Counted from the first letter of the stretch, positions 1-8,262 are shown. The stretch: 15,000 nucleotides of DNA from Actinidia chinensis (GCA_009663005.1 CM018891.1:2165465-2180464); one strand, 5' to 3'. Made by a program: numbers and translations. The notes: generated by a model from the sequence alone, not told the origin.

Positions 1-78
1 TCGCATCCCGAACGCTCGTCATTTGCCAATACGCTATATCCTCGAAGACAAATGGTGAAGCTTGAATCCAAGATCTAA
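1..78 (+). CDS. Possible 3' end of a protein-coding gene (C-terminal codons only)
   Basis: Frame 1 is open from the window edge for 25 codons and ends with TAA at 76-78, giving a tail that finishes MVKLESKI. The first 80 bases are less AT-rich than what follows, and an AATAAA lies about 330 bases downstream, which would suit a terminal exon plus 3' UTR. However, the other two plus-strand frames are also open for 18-20 codons, the stretch is too short for a codon-use argument, and I recognise no family. It could equally be non-coding sequence or a transposon remnant. Confidence 0.22.
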   Translation, partial: SHPERSSFANTLYPRRQMVKLESKI

Positions 79-200
79 GTCTTGGTAAGATTTGCCCTTT
101 TATCACCTGGCTAAGCCTTGGCTTTTACACATGGCCAAGTTGATCTTTGATATGGTGGTGGTGGTTTTAAGACAAGAATGATTTAACAAGATCCTTGCAA

Positions 201-248
201 GGGGGTAGGATACCCCTAAAATGTGGGGGTAGGGTGCCCCTAAAAGTG
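201..248. repeat. Two tandem 24-bp units, each able to form a short hairpin
   Basis: Two units start at 201 and 225 and share GGGGGTAGGRTRCCCCTAAAA. Unit 1 contains GGGGTA-GGA-TACCCC, a perfect 6-bp stem with a 3-base loop. Unit 2 contains GGGGTA-GGG-TGCCCC, where the one changed stem position becomes a U-G wobble in RNA, so pairing survives. If 1-78 is the end of a gene, these would lie in its 3' UTR. The function is unknown. Confidence 0.75.
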
Positions 249-940
249 TGAGTTTTCACTTTGGGTGGGTGTGAGCTAGTTTTTATTAGAGGTCAGGTTG
301 CTCTCACATTTAATTTGGTGGGTGTAATGCTTTTATATGGAATTTGAAATGTCATTTTGTACGTGTGAGAGAACATCATTTAGGCTCAACTAATTTTTTG
401 CAACTTTCGAATAAAGCTTCAGACATAATTTTTATTATATAAATAGTAAATATTATAACATATGAATGTGTGCTTTATAACAGTAGTCAATTACCCTTAT
501 TTGAAACAAACAATTATAATCATTGCGCCTTTGATTTCAATTTATCATTGTGGTAATGTTTTTGAAGCTTTCTATGCTATTTTAAAATAGAAGATTAATG
601 AGTTTGCTTGTATAAACTCATTTTCTTGAGTTGTTTTTACAAAATATTTCATAAACTTAAGTGTACGTATGAGATTCGTTTTTTTTGATCGATACATTTG
701 ATTCCCTTCAGAATTATTAGAGGTTTGTTAGCCGTTAATTTTAGGATCTCTTACATTAATCTCTTTCGAACCCAATTAAATTTGATGGAATACTAAACTA
801 TAAAAAAAAAAAGCTTGACCCTAATTTAATGAATATCTTTGATTTGAATTGAAAGAAGGAACCAAAACAAGTTCCCATCAGAATGGAAGTTCTTACCCAC
901 CAAAGCCAGACCTTATTGACAAGAGTTAGTACCAAGACTA
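249..940. other. AT-rich intergenic stretch
   Basis: I see no coding signal, RNA gene or bounded repeat here. An AATAAA at 410-415 could be the polyadenylation signal of a transcript arriving from the left, but such hexamers are frequent by chance in sequence this AT-rich. An A11 tract lies near 802-812. Confidence 0.6.
410..415 (+). terminator. Possible polyadenylation signal AATAAA
   Basis: A perfect AATAAA lies in AT-rich sequence about 330 bases after the TAA at 76-78. It would suit a 3' UTR end if that stop belongs to a real gene. Chance occurrence is likely in this base composition. Confidence 0.22.
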
Positions 941-1222
941 TGTTTGGTTAGATAAAATGTTAACAAATATAGAATGGTTATTTTATTGGAATAATTATTT
1001 TAATATTTAATTAATTAAAAAATAATAAAATAATTATTCCATTCGAAAAGGTCATTCATTAAAATATAAGAATGACCGTTATCATAAGGTAATAACAGAA
1101 TGTGCATTCTATTTTCATTATTTATAAAATGAGAATGATTATTCTTATATTAATCCATTTTAATTTCATTCTAATCTCCATTACATTCCTTACACAATCA
1201 ATCAATTCCATTCAACCAAACA
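941..1222. mobile_element. Foldback MITE with TGTTTGGTT/AACCAAACA ends
   Basis: The element is bounded by TGTTTGGTT at 941-949 and its exact inverse AACCAAACA at 1214-1222. Inside is a perfect 15-bp inverted repeat (988-1002 with 1026-1040) whose pairing continues imperfectly outward for about 15 more bases on each side. Repeated GAATGRYY and ATTCC/CATTC motifs fill the interior. Such short, AT-rich, non-coding foldback sequences with a TGTTTGGTT end are common in plant genomes. I could not identify a convincing target-site duplication, so the superfamily is not assigned and the outer boundaries may be off by several bases. Confidence 0.55.
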
Positions 1223-1428
1223 ACAATCTAAGTGAGACCACACGCCACTTTTCTAAGATCCAGTGATGCCAAAAGAATATACCCTCTCACTAGCAATTTT
1301 TTTCTTCTTTTGTGGCTAATTTTAATCGTCATTCATTACGTCAACCTTCTATAAAATTAAAGAAAAGTAAAACATATCATCCGGGTTTTGATTATTTCCG
1401 TTAATCTAGTCTTGGTCTTGGAAATTAT

Positions 1429-1634
1429 GGCTCTGTTTGTTAGCAGCTTTTTAGTTGTTTCTTTTTAAGTTTATAAATAAAAAAAAATTAGTTAAAGTTG
1501 TTTTTTTTTTCTTTTTTGTCTGGCTAATTTTTTGCTTATTTTTAGTTAAAATAATGTCAAAAAAGCAAAAAGTTAAAAAAAATTGACTTTTTAAATAGTA
1601 AGCTTAAAAAAAACTTGGCTTACCAAATCGAGCC
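1429..1634. mobile_element. MITE-like element A, T/A-tract rich, imperfect terminal inverted repeats
   Basis: The left end GGCTCTGTTTGTTA (1429-1442) matches the inverse of the right end TACCAAATCGAGCC (1621-1634) at most positions. The interior is non-coding and consists mainly of A and T tracts with the motifs TTAGTTAAAGTTG and AAATTGACTTTTTAA. It closely resembles the next element, from which it is separated by one base. No target-site duplication was found, so the assignment to a DNA-transposon MITE rests on the ends and on the paired copy. Confidence 0.5.
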
Positions 1635-1635
1635 T

Positions 1636-1836
1636 CTAGCTCCGTTTGTTACCAACTCTTTTTGGTATTTTTTTTAACTTTATAAAAAAAAAATTAGTCA
1701 AAGTTGACTTTTTAATTTTTTTATTTTTATTTTTTTTTAGCTAAAGTAAAGAAAAAAAAAATTCAAGAAATCTTAACTTTTATGGTAATAAACTTAAAAA
1801 AAAATTGACTTTTAAGCATTACTAAACGAAGACTCT
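1636..1836. mobile_element. MITE-like element B, related to the preceding one
   Basis: It starts with AGCTCCGTTTGTTACCAAC (from 1638) and ends with CTAAACGAAGACTC (1822-1835), an imperfect inverted match. Its interior repeats the plan of the element at 1429-1634 in the same orientation: TTAGTCAAAGTTGACTTTTT near the left, a pair of A/T tracts, then AAAAATTGACTTTTAAGC near the right. Either two related elements inserted side by side or one was duplicated in tandem. Boundaries are approximate. Confidence 0.45.
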
Positions 1837-2360
1837 ATTTGCTTTCTATTTCTTTTATCTGATATTGATCTTTTTCTTATTCATATTCAAAAACCTTTTT
1901 TTTGTGTTTGTTGAAAACAACATTTGCTTATCATATAAATATGGGTGATAATGAGTGATATAAAGTTGGTCATAAAACCAAAGTCGAAACTCAACCACTT
2001 GGAATAGCTACTTTTCTTGAATTTTATTTTATTTTGCGGCATATTTGATCATTGGTTCGTGTAGTTTCTACAAAATTTTACTTTGGGCCATGTAATTTTA
2101 ATTTGAACAGTTAGAATTCTGCAATTTGCTTTCAGTACGTTGCAACGTGCATCTTCTATCCAAATCCGAAAAAAATACTACCAGAATTTGCATGATTTTT
2201 TTGTGCTTTTTTTTGTATTTTTCGCAATATTTTTGGAGAAACATATGTATAATAAGTCTTCTATTTATATTAGATCACTCTTCCATGAAACACAAATTCC
2301 GGATTTGGATGGAGCGACTGTATTAAAATTTATTGAAAATCGGGGGGCAGGGGTTCGTCT
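1837..2360. other. AT-rich intergenic stretch with a degenerate short repeat
   Basis: There is no supportable gene. Between about 2055 and 2140 three phrases recur at roughly 35-40-base spacing: GGTTCGTGTAGTTT, GGGCCATGTAATTTT and ATTCTGCAATTTG. This degenerate pattern is often seen in old plant transposon remnants. The small open frames between 2126 and 2376 have T-run-driven compositions (repeated Phe, Ile, Tyr) and no family signature. Confidence 0.5.
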
Positions 2361-3402
2361 GTGGGGTAGGGACTAGGACCTACCTGAGAGAAAAAGGGTA
2401 GGTTTAAAGTTTGGGGGTCTTTTTCTGCTTTAATTAGTTGAGGGTCCCATAACTGTCTTCATAGTTCATATTTTGGAGAATTCACATGCTCTCGCTTGTG
2501 AGTACTCGGGATAGATTTGTGCATCACATTTCACTAATTTTGAGGTTAATGTGTTGTTGTGTTTGGATTTTAAATTTGTGATTAGAAAAAAATAGACAAT
2601 CTAATTATTTTGAATTGTTGAATTATTTAACTTTTTTTTTAATTTTTGTATGGGAACAAATTACATGATTACGTAATTCGGCATTGTTAGGGCAGAGACC
2701 TTTGCCGAGCTGTCGCTAAGCGACAGCTAGGCAGAGTCCGCGCCGGAACTTGGTGCGGACACTACTAGAAACGATACCGCCCGAGATAAGGAACACTTAC
2801 ACCCGGTTTGTCCGCCGATTATAACATCCGCAGGGATGCCATGGGTAGCTTTAAACTTCTCCATGGCTCAATTGTCGTGGACCAGCAGCTGAGTTCGGTT
2901 CAATTTATGTTCTGAAAACAGAAGTAAGTCGGTTTGTGACAAGTTTGGAGGCAGATTCAGACAAGCTCGTTAAGAGCATCATATTCTACCCAAACCAGCC
3001 TACCTGTCGATAAGGGACAGTCACCAGACCATCATGTTGCCTTAAAACCATCTCGGTAGCAGAAAGGTCTGGGGGACAAAAACCTTAAGTCGAAGGTTCT
3101 ACGAGATAGCCCAAACCCGTTCCATTAGGGGAAATGAGTCGAACCAAATCCAGTTCATAGCAGGGCAGCAAAAAGAAAAGTTTGAATAAAGACATACATA
3201 GATGCAAGCTTAATACCAAATGTAGGTAACAAAAAATTATTCTAAGTATGAAGAAATCTGAGTACCAGAAACTCACCAGAGTCGAGTTTGGGAAGAAATC
3301 AATGTCACTAAAGCTGAAGATCGGTCGTCGAAAACCAAAATGATAGCCGAAAGAACTACCGGACGGAGAGAAAGAGAGAGGATGGGTAGTGGCAGTCGGT
3401 GT
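2361..3402. repeat. First copy of a ~1-kb directly repeated unit
   Basis: The unit begins GTGGGGTAGGGACTAGGACC and is followed by a second copy 1,042 bases on (3403). It has two parts. An AT-rich part (2361-2646) matches 3403-3678 closely. A GC-richer part begins TGTATGGGAACAAATTAC (2647) and matches 3679-4460 with more substitutions. Against copy 2 this copy lacks about 35 bases near 2817 and about 25 bases near 2930. Later blocks, such as CTACCTGTCGATAAGGGACA near 3000, align well. No single reading frame runs through it. It is probably transposon-derived, possibly an LTR-retrotransposon derivative, because a third partial copy lies at the start of an LTR-like sequence downstream. Confidence 0.8.
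2704..2732. repeat. Near-perfect 29-base palindrome in repeat copy 1
   Basis: GCCGAGCTGTCGCT and AGCGACAGCTAGGC flank a single A. The inner 10 bp of each arm pair perfectly and only one position of the 14-bp arms mismatches. It occupies the place of weaker hairpins in the other two copies (3737-3762, 4975-5000). Confidence 0.9.
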
Positions 3403-4460
3403 GTGGGGTAGTGACTAGGACCTACCTGAGAGAAAAAGGGTATGTCTAAAGTTTGGAGGTCTTTTTCTGCTTTAATTAGTGGAGGGTCCCATGACTCTCA
3501 CTTCATAGTTCATATTTTAGAGAATTCACATGCTCTCACTTGTGAGTACTCGGAATAGATTTGTGCATCACATTTCACTAATTTTTTAAGGTTATGTTTG
3601 GATTTTAAATTTGTGTTTAGAAAAAAATAGACAATCTAATTATTTTGAATCGTTGAATTATTTAATTTTTTTATTTTTGTAAGGGGACAAATTACATGAA
3701 AACGTAATACGGCCTCGCTAGGGCAAGGACCTTTGTCGAGCTATCGCTATGGAGCGAGTTCGGCGGAATCCTGTGCCGGAGCTTGGTGCAGATACTATCA
3801 GAAACGATGCCGCTCGAGCTAAGGCACATGTTACACCTGGTTTGTCCACCATACGCGGGGAACATCGTGGGCCCAGGATGCTCGATTTTAATTCCGTAGG
3901 GATACCATGGGTAACTCTAAACTTCTCCAAGGCTCTATTGTCATGGATCAGCAGCTGAGCTCAGTTCAATTTCATGTTCTGGGAACATAATCAAGTCAGT
4001 TAGAACGACCTTAGCTAGCCATTTGTGATGAGCTTTGGAGGAAAATTCAGACGAGCTCGCTAAGAGCATTGGATTCTGCCCAAACAAGCCTACCTGTCGA
4101 TAAGGGACAATCACCAGAACCTCATGTTGCCTTAAAACCATCTCGGCAACAGAAAGGTCTGAGGGACAAAACCCTTAGGCCACAGGTTATACGAGATAGC
4201 CCAAAACCGTTCCATCAGGGGAAGCAGATCGAACCAAATCCAGTTCATAGCAGGGTAGTAAAAACAAAAATTCAAGTACAGAGACACATAGATGCAAGCT
4301 TGACACTGAATGCAGGTAATAGAAAAGTATTCTAAGCATAAGAATATCTGAGTACCAGAAACTCACCAGAGTCGAGTTTGGGAAGAAATCAACATCGCTG
4401 AAGCCGAAAACTGGTCATCGAAAACCAGAATGATAACCAGAAGAACTACCAGATGGTGAA
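3403..4460. repeat. Second copy of the ~1-kb unit
   Basis: It starts GTGGGGTAGTGACTAGGACC and is collinear with copy 1 up to about 4460, ending near AGAAGAACTACCAGATGG (copy 1: AAGAACTACCGGACGG near 3353). The AT-rich first part (3403-3678) is the best conserved. The GC-rich part starts TGTAAGGGGACAAATTACATG at 3679. A 69-codon plus-strand frame at 3749-3955 starts MERVRRNPVPELGADT. Its start is alignable to the frame in copy 3, whereas copy 1 has lost the ATG. On the minus strand, a stretch reading LLPCYELDLVR is preserved in both full copies near 3150-3185 and 4225-4260, but stop codons interrupt it in this copy. Function unknown; transposon-derived sequence is the likeliest reading. Confidence 0.8.
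3737..3762. repeat. Hairpin around an ATG in repeat copy 2
   Basis: CGAGCT (3737-3742), an AT bulge, CGCT (3745-3748), the loop ATGG, AGCG (3753-3756) and AGTTCG (3757-3762) form a stem with a G-T wobble. The loop holds the ATG of the short frame that begins at 3749. It corresponds to 2704-2732 and 4975-5000 in the other copies. Confidence 0.7.
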
Positions 4461-4915
4461 AGCAAAGTGACATATACTTTCTCTCTTTAGAATACGCCAA
4501 AAGGTTCAATACACAATGGTGAAAAATGAAAGTCAAACAGACGCCGAATAACGAAGGTGAAAAGGCGAGAAAAAATCACAAACGTGTCTTAATGGGCACC
4601 GAAAGCTACGAGCTAGTAACTGCCCACACAGAGCCCACAAGACACATGCACGTGGCCACTGCTCAGTAGCGCGTCCACACCAAACGAGCCCTAGGGGTAG
4701 GTGAAGGACTCCGGCACATGAGCTCATTCGTGCCCGTAGTCTTACCAAACTTAGACGCGTGTCTCCAGCATTTATGGTAGAATGACAGACCCAGATGAGG
4801 GAAGGATAGCTAGCAGGCACTGGCTTTGCCACCAGGCAACTCCCGAAGAACAAACGCATCAAGCTCACATGATCTCAGTAAGCATCGACCTAACTCATGT
4901 GAACTGAGAGACAAT
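4461..4915. other. GC-richer linker between repeat copies 2 and 3
   Basis: This segment is absent from copy 1 and has a base composition like the flanking repeat parts, higher in G+C than the window as a whole, so it probably belongs to the same transposon-derived block. The minus-strand open frame of 111 codons at 4533-4868 shows no family motif, signal peptide or plausible domain, and I do not call it a gene. I found neither a primer-binding site nor a polypurine tract in it. Confidence 0.5.
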
Positions 4916-5565
4916 TGTAAGGGGACAAATTACATGGTGACGTAATTCAGCCTTACTAGGGTAGGGATCTCTGTCGAGCTGTAGCTATGGAGCGAGCTCG
5001 GCGGAGTCCTGAGCCAGACCTCGGTGAGGACACTACCAGATATGATGCCGCCCGAGTTAAGGCTTACGTTACACCCAAGATGTCGCTGATCAGCGGGCTT
5101 GAAACAACAACTGCGCTGGAAGCTTGGGCGAGGGGCAACGGCCGCTGGCGCTCCCGAGGGATATCAAGGGACAGAGGGTGACTTGCACGTCAAAGTACCT
5201 TCTGACAGCCCCCACACCCGAACGGAGACGTTGGCAGTTGATCATGAGCTACTAGCCACGCCATAGAAGCATGGCTAGGTCAGTCGCCTAATCATTGACA
5301 CAGCAGTCAACGCATATGAACACGTGTTGAGTAGTAGTCTGTCGAGTGACAAGACGGTTAGTGCATCGTGCCACGCGTTGAGCTAAGATACAAAATGAAA
5401 CACTGTTATCCTGAAGGAGGTACGTGCAACCTTGCAAAGAAAAGAACAGACATACTTTTCATATATTTTTTTTCTCTGTATATATCCAGACGTCTAACTT
5501 GACTGCCGGAGGGCCATTTTTCGAAAATAGCTCTGGCGGCCGTTCTCATTATTCCTATGCTTACA
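4916..5565 (+). mobile_element. LTR-like sequence containing the third, partial repeat copy
   Basis: The sequence begins TGTAAGGGGACAAATTACATG and ends TATGCTTACA, so the ends are a 6-bp inverted repeat (TGTAAG/CTTACA) with the TG...CA form of LTRs. The first ~160 bases (to about 5075) match the GC-rich start of the two upstream copies. Near the right end come TATA-like runs (5460-5485), then AACTTGACTGCCGGAGGGCC (about 5498-5517). That phrase resembles the ACTTGA-GCGTCGGAGG region seen near the R/U5 of many plant Ty3-gypsy LTRs; this resemblance is recalled knowledge and was not searched. The flanks ACAAT and GATAG do not form a target-site duplication, and no primer-binding site follows, so this may be a recombined solo LTR or a fragment. 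Confidence 0.5.
4975..5000. repeat. Hairpin around an ATG in repeat copy 3
   Basis: CGAGCT (4975-4980) pairs perfectly with AGCTCG (4995-5000). Between them are a GT bulge, AGCT, the loop ATGG and AGCG, which pair partly. The ATG at 4987 starts a 64-codon frame, MERARRSPEPDLGEDT, collinear at first with the frame at 3749. Confidence 0.7.
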
Positions 5566-6083
5566 GATAGGGCATCGCTGGTTAACTAGACGAAAGGTAG
5601 AAACTACTTATGCAGTCGTAAAATCGCCATAGGTGTCTATTCCCAATTTTCTTTCCTCTCATTCTTACACTAACAAACCCATAATTTTCTTCTCATTTTT
5701 TCTCACCAAATTCAAGATTCAAACACAACCTAACTAATTTAGAAATAACTAAAATGTCTAAGATTTGGTTTGGTTGTTATTTTTAAAATTAGTTAAATAA
5801 TACAGTTTTAAGAGTTTGTTCTTTTGTCTACATTTTTTGAAACTTATGTTGTTAGAAAAAATATGAAAATTTTACGCTAAAAAATGAATACTAACTTATA
5901 AGAATAAGAATGGTAAATATTTTTATTTACATAAAAATAATTTATGCGAATCATTTTTCAAAAGTATTCTAAAATTGCAACTTAAACATAGCCTAATTAA
6001 GATTCGAATCTCCTTGCCTGTACCAAATTTTCAAAACTGGTGATCCAGTCCCAATCGCAATTTAGACCGAAATTGCTCGCAGA
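5566..6083. other. AT-rich intergenic stretch
   Basis: No gene is supportable. An imperfect inverted repeat, TAACTAATTTAGAAATAAC (about 5731-5749) against GTTATTTTTAAAATTAGTTA (about 5776-5795), could form a weak hairpin and may be a MITE remnant. The remainder is A/T-rich without bounded structure. Confidence 0.5.
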
Positions 6084-6091
6084 GGTACAAT

Positions 6092-6640
6092 TAGGGCTGT
6101 CCAAGAAGACCCCCCCGACACCAACCCGACCCGACCCGATCCTAAAAACACCTTTCGTGCGTGTTTACAAGTCGGGTTAAAAAAAATAAACCGACAAAAA
6201 TCGGGTTCGGGGGGTCGGGTGAAGTAAAATTTAAATCGGGTGACCCGACCCGACCCGAATAGCCCGCTTAGGTTATTTTTATTTATTTTTTTTGATTTCT
6301 TATTTACTTTGTGTTTGTTTTTATACTTGATATTAATTATTATATTTTAGTTTTAGAACAGTTTACTTTACCCAAAAACACGGATAGTGACTCAATGTAA
6401 TCTTTGATACCTTTTTATTCATTAAAAGTTAGTGATTCTCGGTGTGGATTTTTTTTTTGGCCCAATATAACCCCGACCAACAACCCGACCCAACCCGCTC
6501 GGGTCCCCCTACGCCTCGATCAATCGGGTACCCTATCAATTTCGGGTCGGGTTCGGGTGGCATTTTCAATTGAAAGCTATAATGTCGTTTTACCCGACCG
6601 AACCTCAAACCCGACAAAACCCGACCCACGGACAGCCCTA
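6092..6640. mobile_element. Non-autonomous hAT element, 549 bp, with intact TIRs and TSD
   Basis: The ends TAGGGCTGTCC (6092-6102) and GGACAGCCCTA (6630-6640) are perfect 11-bp inverted repeats of the hAT form. The element is flanked by the perfect 8-bp target-site duplication GGTACAAT (6084-6091 and 6641-6648). Both subterminal regions are packed with CCCGAC and GGGTCGGG motifs, for example three consecutive copies near 6124-6140 and again near 6244-6257; in hAT elements such short motifs are typically transposase-binding sites. The centre is AT-rich and carries no transposase. Open frames crossing it (6404-6721 plus, 6429-6692 minus) arise from the stop-poor GC-rich motifs. Confidence 0.93.
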
Positions 6641-6648
6641 GGTACAAT

Positions 6649-7488
6649 GGCAGCCCGCGTGGAAATAAAATTATATTATAGTCTCTTTTCAAATACGATT
6701 ACTTTATATTACCAACTATAAATTATATGTGCGGGACAATTACGTCAAAAAAAAAATCAACTTTTAAGCGTACTTGTTAGAGTTTTATAATATAAAAAAT
6801 AGATAAAATATAAATATTAAATAAGAGATACGTTACATGCATATACGAAAAAATACATTACTACAAAATAAGACGAAATTAGGTATCTAATTTAAAAAAA
6901 TATTTTAGTTTGGCCGAACTCATGGCGGGCCTACATGAGTCATTTTAGTTTTTTTGTGTGAGTCCTACAAAAAACTCCATCTATTGATAAAATATGCCTA
7001 TTTAGAGTTTTTTATATTATATCACAACTTTATACACCCCATATTTTGATAAAAGAAATATATTTTTTTTAAAAAAAATAATCTCAGATGATCTCAGTCA
7101 TTAAATTAATTTAAATAAATAAATTATAAATAATAAAAAATAATTTAAAAGATACAAAAATATTTATGTTTTATATGACCATAGAGCTTGTGATCATGTG
7201 TGGATCTGTTTCATGACGTGGGAGACAGATTAAGGCACGAAGACCCTATGGGTAGGGTTGCTAGCTAGCTAGTGTGCCTCCATCATGTGCCAGCCAGTGT
7301 AGGCTGTAGCTGAATAATTCATTAGACCAATTCTCTGTTTGAATCTCATGATGTCTTCAGATCTCTAAAGGGCCCCACAAAACGGGCGATCCAATGGATT
7401 GTTTGTACTTGATATTTTCTTTGTCAGTTTACGCTCATGGGGTGCTCTATGCGCGTATTGACATGCAGTACCTTCCAATCTTTTAGGT
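6649..7488. other. AT-rich intergenic stretch
   Basis: I find no gene. 6700-7180 is very AT-rich with poly-A/T runs. From about 7180 the composition becomes more balanced, with a short GCTAGCTAGCTAG run near 7259-7271. Nothing here has recognisable boundaries. Confidence 0.5.
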
Positions 7489-7498
7489 TAAATTTCAT

Positions 7499-7689
7499 GA
7501 GGACGTTAGCTCGAGCCCGTGGTATTATCACAGATTTGTCTATGTGGCACGTTTACATTCATTCATTTAGAGATGGATTTCACAAGTTTTTTTTTAAAGT
7601 GAGGTTCACCCCAAATGGGTGAATATGGGTGCGCCACGTAAGCGAGCCCATGGTATTACCACGGACTCGAGCCCGTCTGAACAGGACTC
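7499..7689. mobile_element. Mutator-like MITE, 191 bp, 10-bp TSD
   Basis: A perfect direct repeat TAAATTTCAT flanks the element (7489-7498 and 7690-7699), the TSD length expected for Mutator-like elements (9-11 bp). The ends are inverted: GAGGAC on the left against GGACTC on the right, then GCTCGAGCCCGTGGTA (7509-7524) against TACCACGGACTCGAGC near 7656-7671, continuing with weaker match to about 40 bases. The interior is too short for a transposase. The plus-strand frame at 7437-7622 crosses the left boundary of the element and is not a gene. Confidence 0.8.
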
Positions 7690-7820
7690 TAAATTTCATG
7701 GACACCTCATAACTATCTTTTGTCACTTTTACTTTATCATTTAAAAAGTACTCGTATTAACCTTATTAACTATTTAATTATATTATTTTAACTTATTTTG
7801 TTATTAATTTATTTAAAATA

Positions 7821-8098
7821 ATAATAAAAATCGACTACGTGTTGTTCACGTATTTTAATTAAATACCCTTATATTCAAAATATCATATTTTTTTATGAAA
7901 AATAAGTCAATACTCCATATACAGGCTTATGCAAATATTGTGGAAACAAAACTATCTCTTATTAATAAACATTTATATAAAACGTTGACTTATTTTTTAT
8001 AAAAAAAATAAGAATATTTTTGACATAAAACTATATAATTGAACCACGTGGATTTGTAAAATCATATAATTAAAGCATATGTGATCGATTTTTATTAC
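7821..8098. mobile_element. AT-rich foldback MITE-like element
   Basis: AATAAAAATCGA (7823-7834) is repeated exactly in inverted form as TCGATTTTTATT (8085-8096). A second paired block is AAAATAAGTCAA (7899-7910) against TTGACTTATTTT (7985-7996), nested inside the first and symmetric with it. Between the blocks pairing is patchy. The loop is about 70 bases. No clear target-site duplication was found, so the superfamily and exact limits are open. Confidence 0.6.
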
Positions 8099-8262
8099 TA
8101 TTATATATAAATAAAAAAGAAGAGGTGTAAGTAATATAATTAAGATGGTTAATATAATTTATTTTTTAAATGAAAGACTGAAAATAAAAAAAAATAATTT
8201 TGGGGGTATATGAGAAATTAAGCCAACTTTTAACCATTAACATCTTTATGGGTAGCTTCATG

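Noticed and set aside
2760..2771. CACTACTAGAAA, resembling a CACTA transposon end
   Set aside because: It is internal to the repeat unit, is changed in the other two copies (for example ACTATCAGAAA), and has no inverted partner or 3-bp TSD.
3085..3276. Minus-strand 63-codon frame, sharing LLPCYELDLVR with the copy at about 4225-4260
   Set aside because: The shared phrase reflects nucleotide-level duplication; copy 2 has a stop shortly after and the upstream frame is interrupted, so no gene is supported.
4533..4868. 111-codon minus-strand frame
   Set aside because: It lies in transposon-derived linker sequence, is Cys/Arg/Leu-rich from GC content, and has no motif or relative that I recognise.
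5998..6014. GATTCGAATC, resembling a tRNA T-arm or tRNA-derived SINE box
   Set aside because: No acceptor, D or anticodon arms and no A box at the right distance could be found; the 10-mer is simply palindromic.
6404..6721. 105-codon plus-strand frame and 87-codon minus-strand frame at 6429-6692
   Set aside because: Both overlie the right half of the hAT element; the plus frame crosses its TSD. The Pro/Asp/Arg-rich parts are translated CCCGACC motifs.
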